DNA of 13,286 nucleotides from Gammaproteobacteria bacterium (GTDB lineage: Bacteria > Pseudomonadota > Gammaproteobacteria > Chromatiales > Chromatiaceae), in NCBI GenBank assembly GCA_019136395.1, contig JAGVUH010000133.1, forward strand, positions 1 to 13,286, written 5' to 3'. The notes under the pieces were generated by a model, which was not told the DNA's origin, made no database searches, and worked only from the letters and a program-made list of their open reading frames with translations. This document shows, one piece after another, positions 9,840-13,286 of the stretch (positions are counted from its first letter, which is position 1; every line of letters begins with the position of its first letter). A program made the position numbers and the translations under genes.

Positions 9840-10667
9840 ATGGATTCAGCGATCAAGATCAAGTCCGCCAGCCAACCCATCGCCGATGTCCAGGCCAGCG
9901 CCGACCTGCGGCGGATTGCGATCGACAAGGTGGGCATCAAGGATATCCGTCACCCCGTGCGGGTGCGGGATCGCAGCGACGGCGAGCAGCACACGGTCGC
10001 CACCTTCAACATGTACGTCTATCTGCCCCATAACTTCAAAGGGACCCACATGTCCCGGTTCGTGCAGATCCTCAACAAGCACGAGAAGGAGATCGGCGTC
10101 GAGTCCTTCAAGGACATGCTCACGGAGATGGCCGAGCGGCTGGAGTCGGAGATGGGCCATATCGAGATGCGCTTTCCCTACTTCGTCAACAAGAAGGCCC
10201 CCATCAGCGGAGTCCAGAGTCTCCTCGATTACGATGTCACCTACATCGGCGAGATCAGCAATGGCACGCCGCGGATGTACATCAAGGTGGTGGTGCCCGT
10301 CACCAGCCTCTGTCCCTGTTCCAAGGAGATCTCCGCCTACGGCGCGCACAATCAGCGCTCCCATGTCACGGTCCAGGTCCGTACCCGGGGCTTCATCTGG
10401 CCGGAAGAGATCATCGACCTGGTGGAGAAGGAGGCCTCCTGCGAGCTCTTCGGCCTGCTCAAGCGGCCGGACGAGAAGTACGTCACCGAACGGGCCTATA
10501 ACAATCCGAAATTCGTCGAGGACATGGTGCGGGACGTGGCCATCCGCCTCAACGCGGACGAGCGGATCGGCGCCTACATCGTCGAATCAGAGAACTTCGA
10601 GTCCATTCACAATCACTCGGCCTATGCCCTGATCGAGCGGGATAAGGAACTGGATGCCCCGCTTTGA
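9840..10667 (+). CDS. folE2: GTP cyclohydrolase FolE2 (type IB)
   Basis: FolE2 converts GTP to 7,8-dihydroneopterin triphosphate, the first step of folate and tetrahydropterin synthesis and also the entry to queuosine-type tRNA bases. The 275-residue length fits the family. Diagnostic motifs are [12 protein letters not shown] (Cys158, Cys160) followed by [10 protein letters not shown] (His170), which carry the metal-binding and catalytic residues, and a C-terminal [13 protein letters not shown]. The type IB enzyme is unrelated in sequence to zinc-dependent FolE and can use other divalent metals. AGAGG lies 11 nt before the ATG and supports the start. It follows the XseB-IspA gene after 111 bp on the same strand and may be co-transcribed. 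I looked for a Zur-like operator upstream and saw only a loose AT-centred palindrome touching the start (GAGGTTAAATTTCTC), not a convincing Zur box. Confidence 0.96.
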   Translation: MDSAIKIKSASQPIADVQASADLRRIAIDKVGIKDIRHPVRVRDRSDGEQHTVATFNMYVYLPHNFKGTHMSRFVQILNKHEKEIGVESFKDMLTEMAERLESEMGHIEMRFPYFVNKKAPISGVQSLLDYDVTYIGEISNGTPRMYIKVVVPVTSLCPCSKEISAYGAHNQRSHVTVQVRTRGFIWPEEIIDLVEKEASCELFGLLKRPDEKYVTERAYNNPKFVEDMVRDVAIRLNADERIGAYIVESENFESIHNHSAYALIERDKELDAPL

Positions 10668-10784
10668 ACTGGACGGCCCGGTCTGATTTGGGGAACCACC
10701 GGGTCCGTACGCGGTTTTGCCGTTAGTAAGCGTTCCCGCCCCCACGCCACCAGAGCAGGCTTAGGCAGTTCAAGGCGATGATTT

Positions 10785-10820
10785 CTTGCTCCCTCCCCCC
10801 TGGTGGGGGAAGGGAGCAAG
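10785..10820. terminator. Long GC-rich palindrome between convergent folE2 and pbpG
   Basis: Arms 10785-10800 and 10805-10820 form a 16-bp stem with one C/A mismatch and a TGGT loop. It sits between convergent genes and could stop transcription from both sides, although no long T-run follows. Its style (TTGCTCCCT, a C-run, TGGT, a G-run, AGGGAGCAA) resembles the REP-like extragenic palindromes of many proteobacteria, so it is probably one copy of a dispersed repeat. A weaker stem, CCCGGT/ACCGGG (10677-10682 / 10698-10703), follows folE2 more closely. Confidence 0.55.
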
Positions 10821-10845
10821 GTAGGGGTTAGACGGTTACCCCCCG

Positions 10846-11784
10846 CTATCCCGCTCCTTGTTTGGCCAGGCTGCGCTCGATCCACTGGCGCAGCCGGTTG
10901 GAATCCCCCATGGGGGTCAGCTTGCCCGGTGAATCCAGCAACACGATCCGCAGCCGGCGGCCGCTGATCATGGCCTGCATGACCAGGCAGCGACCCGCGT
11001 CGGTGATGTAGCCCGTCTTGCTCAGCTCGATGTCCCAGGCCTCGCTCGACACCAGGGGATTGGTGTTGCGATAGCCCAAGGCGTCACCGCCGGGATGGGG
11101 TTGGAGGTGGGCCTCGGCGCGGGTGGTGGCGGCACGGATCAGGGGATAGGCGGAGGCGGCCCCAACGAGTTTGGTCAAATCCCGCGCCGTGGAGCGGTTC
11201 GCCGCGTCTAGCCCGCTGGCATCGGCGAAGCGGGTGTCTTGCATGCCCAGGGCCTGGGCCTTGATGTTCATGCGCTGGACGAACTCGGGGGTCCCGCCGG
11301 CGAAGGTGGTACGCCCCAGGGCGGCGGCGGCCCGATTGTCGGAGGACATGAGGGCCACCAACAACAGTTCCCGGCGTGGCAGGGTGGCCCGATTGATCTG
11401 AAGACGGGAGCGGCTGTTGCGCAGCAGGTCCTTGTCCTCGGGGCGGATGGTGATGGGGGCGTCCAGGTCCACCCCCGCATCCAGGACCACCACGGCGGTC
11501 ATCAGCTTGGTGACCGAGGCGATGGACTTGGGCTCATCGGCGCGCTTGGCGTAGATGGTGTTGCCCGCCGTATCCACCACCATGACGGCGGCGGACTGGA
11601 GGTTGAGACCCGTGCCGTCGAGTTGTTCCCAGGCTTGGTTGCTGGGGGCGGAGCGGTTCAGCGTGGCGACCTCCACCGGGAAATCGGCGGCCGCCGGGCC
11701 ATGTCCCGGGATGATGCCCAAGAACGCCACCAGGATCAGTGCCGGCACCCTGAGGCCAGGGGTCAGGGTCAGCGGATGCTTCAT
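10846..11784 (-). CDS. pbpG: D-alanyl-D-alanine endopeptidase, penicillin-binding protein 7 type
   Basis: This periplasmic peptidase family S11 enzyme cleaves D-Ala-meso-diaminopimelate cross-links in peptidoglycan and is penicillin-sensitive. The 312-residue product matches E. coli PBP7 in length and layout. An N-terminal signal peptide runs to about residue 33 (VPALILVAFLGIIPG, then AAA before Asp34). The active site shows SVTK (Ser90, Lys93), SSDN with the SxN triad Ser148-Asn150, and KTG (256-258). RFADASGLDAANRSTARDLT and GRCLVMQAMI are also PBP7-like. The ATG at 11784 is chosen because AAGGAG lies 5 nt before it and the signal peptide starts properly; an upstream in-frame ATG at 11817 would lie inside the preceding gene. 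Only 13 nt separate it from the response regulator gene, so the two are probably one transcript. Without a C-terminal amphipathic anchor it is likely soluble or loosely membrane-bound. Confidence 0.93.
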   Translation of the reverse strand: MKHPLTLTPGLRVPALILVAFLGIIPGHGPAAADFPVEVATLNRSAPSNQAWEQLDGTGLNLQSAAVMVVDTAGNTIYAKRADEPKSIASVTKLMTAVVVLDAGVDLDAPITIRPEDKDLLRNSRSRLQINRATLPRRELLLVALMSSDNRAAAALGRTTFAGGTPEFVQRMNIKAQALGMQDTRFADASGLDAANRSTARDLTKLVGAASAYPLIRAATTRAEAHLQPHPGGDALGYRNTNPLVSSEAWDIELSKTGYITDAGRCLVMQAMISGRRLRIVLLDSPGKLTPMGDSNRLRQWIERSLAKQGAG

Positions 11785-11789
11785 TCTCT

Positions 11790-11795
11790 CTCCTT
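11790..11795 (-). promoter_or_regulatory. Strong ribosome binding site that fixes the pbpG start
   Basis: AAGGAG on the minus strand is followed by 5 nt and the ATG at 11784. It lies immediately after the stop of the response regulator gene and decides against the upstream ATG at 11817. Confidence 0.8.
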
Positions 11796-11797
11796 CT

Positions 11798-12835
11798 TCA
11801 AGCCAGGGAGTCGCCATAGCGCGACTGGATGATCAGACAATCGGGCAGGATGCGCTCGAACAGGGTCACCAGGTGGGGATCGAAGTGCTGACCCGCCCCC
11901 TGGCGCATCTCCGCCACCGCCGCCTCAACCGTCCAGGCCTGCTTGTAGGGCCGCACCGAGGTCAGGGCATCGAAGACATCCGCCAGGGCGACGATGCGGC
12001 CCTCCAGCGGGATCTCCTCCCCCTTCAACCCCGCGGGATAGCCAGTGCCATCCCAGCGTTCATGATGGGTCAGGGCGATGTTACGCGCCATCCGCAACAG
12101 GGGTGAAGGGTTGTCACCGATGATCTCGCCGCCATAGGTGGTGTGGCGCTTCATCACCTCCCATTCCGCCTCGTCCAGCTTGCCGGGCTTGAGGAGGATA
12201 TGGTCGGGGATGCCAATCTTGCCCACATCGTGCATGGGGGCGGCATTGAACAGGCGATCCACCCATTCCTCGTTGCCACCATAGGCCTGGCCCAGCAGAC
12301 GGCTGTAGTGGCTCATGCGGATGATGTGGGTCCCGGTATCCTTGTCCCGGAACTCCGCGGCGCGGGCCAGGTGGCGGATGATCTCCAGCCGGGTTTCATG
12401 CAGTTCGCGGGTCCGATCCCGCACCTCGCGGGCCATGGCGCGCCGCTGATCGTGCAGGGTGAGATGGGTGTGGACCCGGGCGCGGACGATGGGCGGGCTG
12501 ATGGGCTTGGTGATGTAGTCCACCGCCCCCAGGGCGAAACCCTGGGTCTCATCCGCCACCTCGGTCTTGGCGGTGATGAAGATGACCGGGATCTCGGAGG
12601 TAGCAGGATCGGCCTTGAGTTGCCGACAGACCTCGTAGCCATCCATGCCCGGCATCATGATGTCCAGCAGGATCATATCCGGCTTGTTCGCCGACCGGGC
12701 GATCTTGAGCGCGCGCTCGCCATTGATCGCCGCCATGATCTCGTAGTCGGACTGGAGCACGCCGACCAGCAGGTCGATGTTGTCCGGGGTGTCGTCGACG
12801 ATGAGGATGCGTTCTTTATCGAGCGAAGCGAGCAT
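11798..12835 (-). CDS. Response regulator with REC and HD-GYP domains, probable cyclic-di-GMP phosphodiesterase
   Basis: The 345-residue cytoplasmic protein has a receiver domain (~8-125) with acidic pocket Asp14/Asp15, phospho-acceptor Asp58 in LLDIMMPGMDG, Thr88 and Lys110 (YITKP). A helical linker (~126-155), probably coiled, leads to an HD-GYP domain (~150-335). This has the metal-binding HD pair His202-Asp203 in MHDVGKIGIPD, HTTYGGEII, HHERWDGTGYP (257-267) and ADVFDALTSVRPYK. HD-GYP enzymes of this type hydrolyse cyclic-di-GMP, and all expected metal and GYP residues are present, so it is probably active and switched by phosphorylation. No histidine kinase is in the window. It sits between nadE (52 nt upstream) and pbpG (13 nt downstream). 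The ATG at 12835 fits the receiver start; no strong ribosome site is visible. The physiological output is unknown. Confidence 0.94.
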   Translation of the reverse strand: MLASLDKERILIVDDTPDNIDLLVGVLQSDYEIMAAINGERALKIARSANKPDMILLDIMMPGMDGYEVCRQLKADPATSEIPVIFITAKTEVADETQGFALGAVDYITKPISPPIVRARVHTHLTLHDQRRAMAREVRDRTRELHETRLEIIRHLARAAEFRDKDTGTHIIRMSHYSRLLGQAYGGNEEWVDRLFNAAPMHDVGKIGIPDHILLKPGKLDEAEWEVMKRHTTYGGEIIGDNPSPLLRMARNIALTHHERWDGTGYPAGLKGEEIPLEGRIVALADVFDALTSVRPYKQAWTVEAAVAEMRQGAGQHFDPHLVTLFERILPDCLIIQSRYGDSLA

Positions 12836-12887
12836 AGGGATTCAGCCTGTCGCGGCAGTGGCGGGGTCGGACACGGGGGACCTGACC

Positions 12888-13286
12888 CTAGAAACCACTG
12901 GTGATGGGATAGCGCCGGTCGCGGCCGAAGGCGCGGGTGGTGATGCGCACCCCCGGCGGGGCCTGACGGCGCTTGTATTCATTACGATCCACCAGGCGGG
13001 TCACCCGCCGCACCAGCTCCTCCGGGAAGCCCGCGGCGACGATGCGGGCCACGCTCTCGTCCTCTTCCACGTAGCGCTTGAGGATTGGGTCCAGCACGGC
13101 GTAATCGGGGAGGCTGTCCTGATCCGTCTGATTTTCCCGCAGCTCCGCCGAGGGGGGCCGGTCGATGACGCGCTGGGGAATGATAGCCTTCGGTCCCAGG
13201 GTATTGCGATAGGCCGCCAGCCGGTATACCAGGGTCTTGGGGACATCCTTGATCGGGGCGAAGCCGCCGGCCATGTCGCCATAGAG
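12888..13286 (-). CDS. nadE: NAD+ synthetase, C-terminal part (runs off the right edge)
   Basis: Only the last 132 codons are present; the frame is open to the window edge and ends in a TAG (12888-12890). NadE amidates deamido-NAD+ to NAD+ with ATP and ammonia, the last step of NAD synthesis. The visible part begins [18 protein letters not shown], then [20 protein letters not shown] and [19 protein letters not shown], which are conserved in the synthetase domain; the SAEL and DSLPxY segments lie near the nucleotide sites. The end, [29 protein letters not shown], is typical of the longer glutamine-dependent bacterial enzymes. The nitrilase-like glutaminase domain would lie beyond the right edge and cannot be confirmed. 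It is probably the first visible gene of a minus-strand unit with the HD-GYP regulator and pbpG. Confidence 0.95.
   Translation of the reverse strand, partial: LYGDMAGGFAPIKDVPKTLVYRLAAYRNTLGPKAIIPQRVIDRPPSAELRENQTDQDSLPDYAVLDPILKRYVEEDESVARIVAAGFPEELVRRVTRLVDRNEYKRRQAPPGVRITTRAFGRDRRYPITSGF

Noticed and set aside
9822..9845. AT-centred palindrome before folE2 as a Zur operator
   Set aside because: Some folE2 genes are Zur-regulated, but the match to a Zur box is poor and the element touches the start codon.
10622..10885. Minus-strand 87-codon frame containing LTPTLLPSPTRGEG
   Set aside because: This peptide is the translation of a REP-like palindrome region and the frame overlaps the ends of folE2 and pbpG. 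It is a typical spurious gene call.

Overview
The window is GC-rich bacterial chromosome. Both topoisomerase IV genes, the xseB/ispA pair, an E. coli-like PBP7 and a glutamine-dependent-type NAD synthetase point to a gammaproteobacterium. A purple-sulfur-type relative (Chromatiales) is a reasonable guess from codon use and gene content, but the sequence alone does not prove it.

Layout: (1) The left edge (1-331) holds the last 35 codons of an unrecognised, possibly transposase-like plus-strand gene and a gene-free stretch. (2) A minus-strand block follows, in transcription order parE (start 8321), parC (GTGA overlap with parE), an ABC ATPase (3938-3258) and a large FtsX/MacB-type permease (3037-332). 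ParE and ParC form topoisomerase IV, which decatenates sister chromosomes. The ATPase and permease form an exporter or lipoprotein-handling ABC complex of the LolCDE/MacB/AttEFG type with unknown cargo. (3) A 294-bp intergenic region separates parE from a plus-strand block made of an in-frame XseB-IspA fusion (8616-9728) and folE2 (9840-10667). (4) A strong palindrome lies between folE2 and a convergent minus-strand block: nadE (partial, enters from the right edge), a REC-HD-GYP response regulator and pbpG.

Two anomalies stand out. parC carries an exact 35-bp tandem duplication (6201-6235 / 6236-6270) that shifts the frame after codon ~66; removing one copy restores a normal 770-residue ParC. 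The xseB stop codon and ispA start codon are both absent, so the two normally separate proteins read as one 370-residue polypeptide. Either could be real biology or a sequence or assembly error. Both affect housekeeping genes, so they should be judged against raw reads and close relatives.

Smaller observations: four 18-bp tandem repeats encode a hexapeptide repeat at the ParC N-terminus; dxs, often found near ispA, is missing between ispA and folE2; short ORFs overlap the stops of parC and the ABC ATPase; and a protein-like remnant lies between the ATPase gene and parC. I found no rRNA, tRNA, CRISPR array or intact mobile element, and no convincing new multi-gene system.
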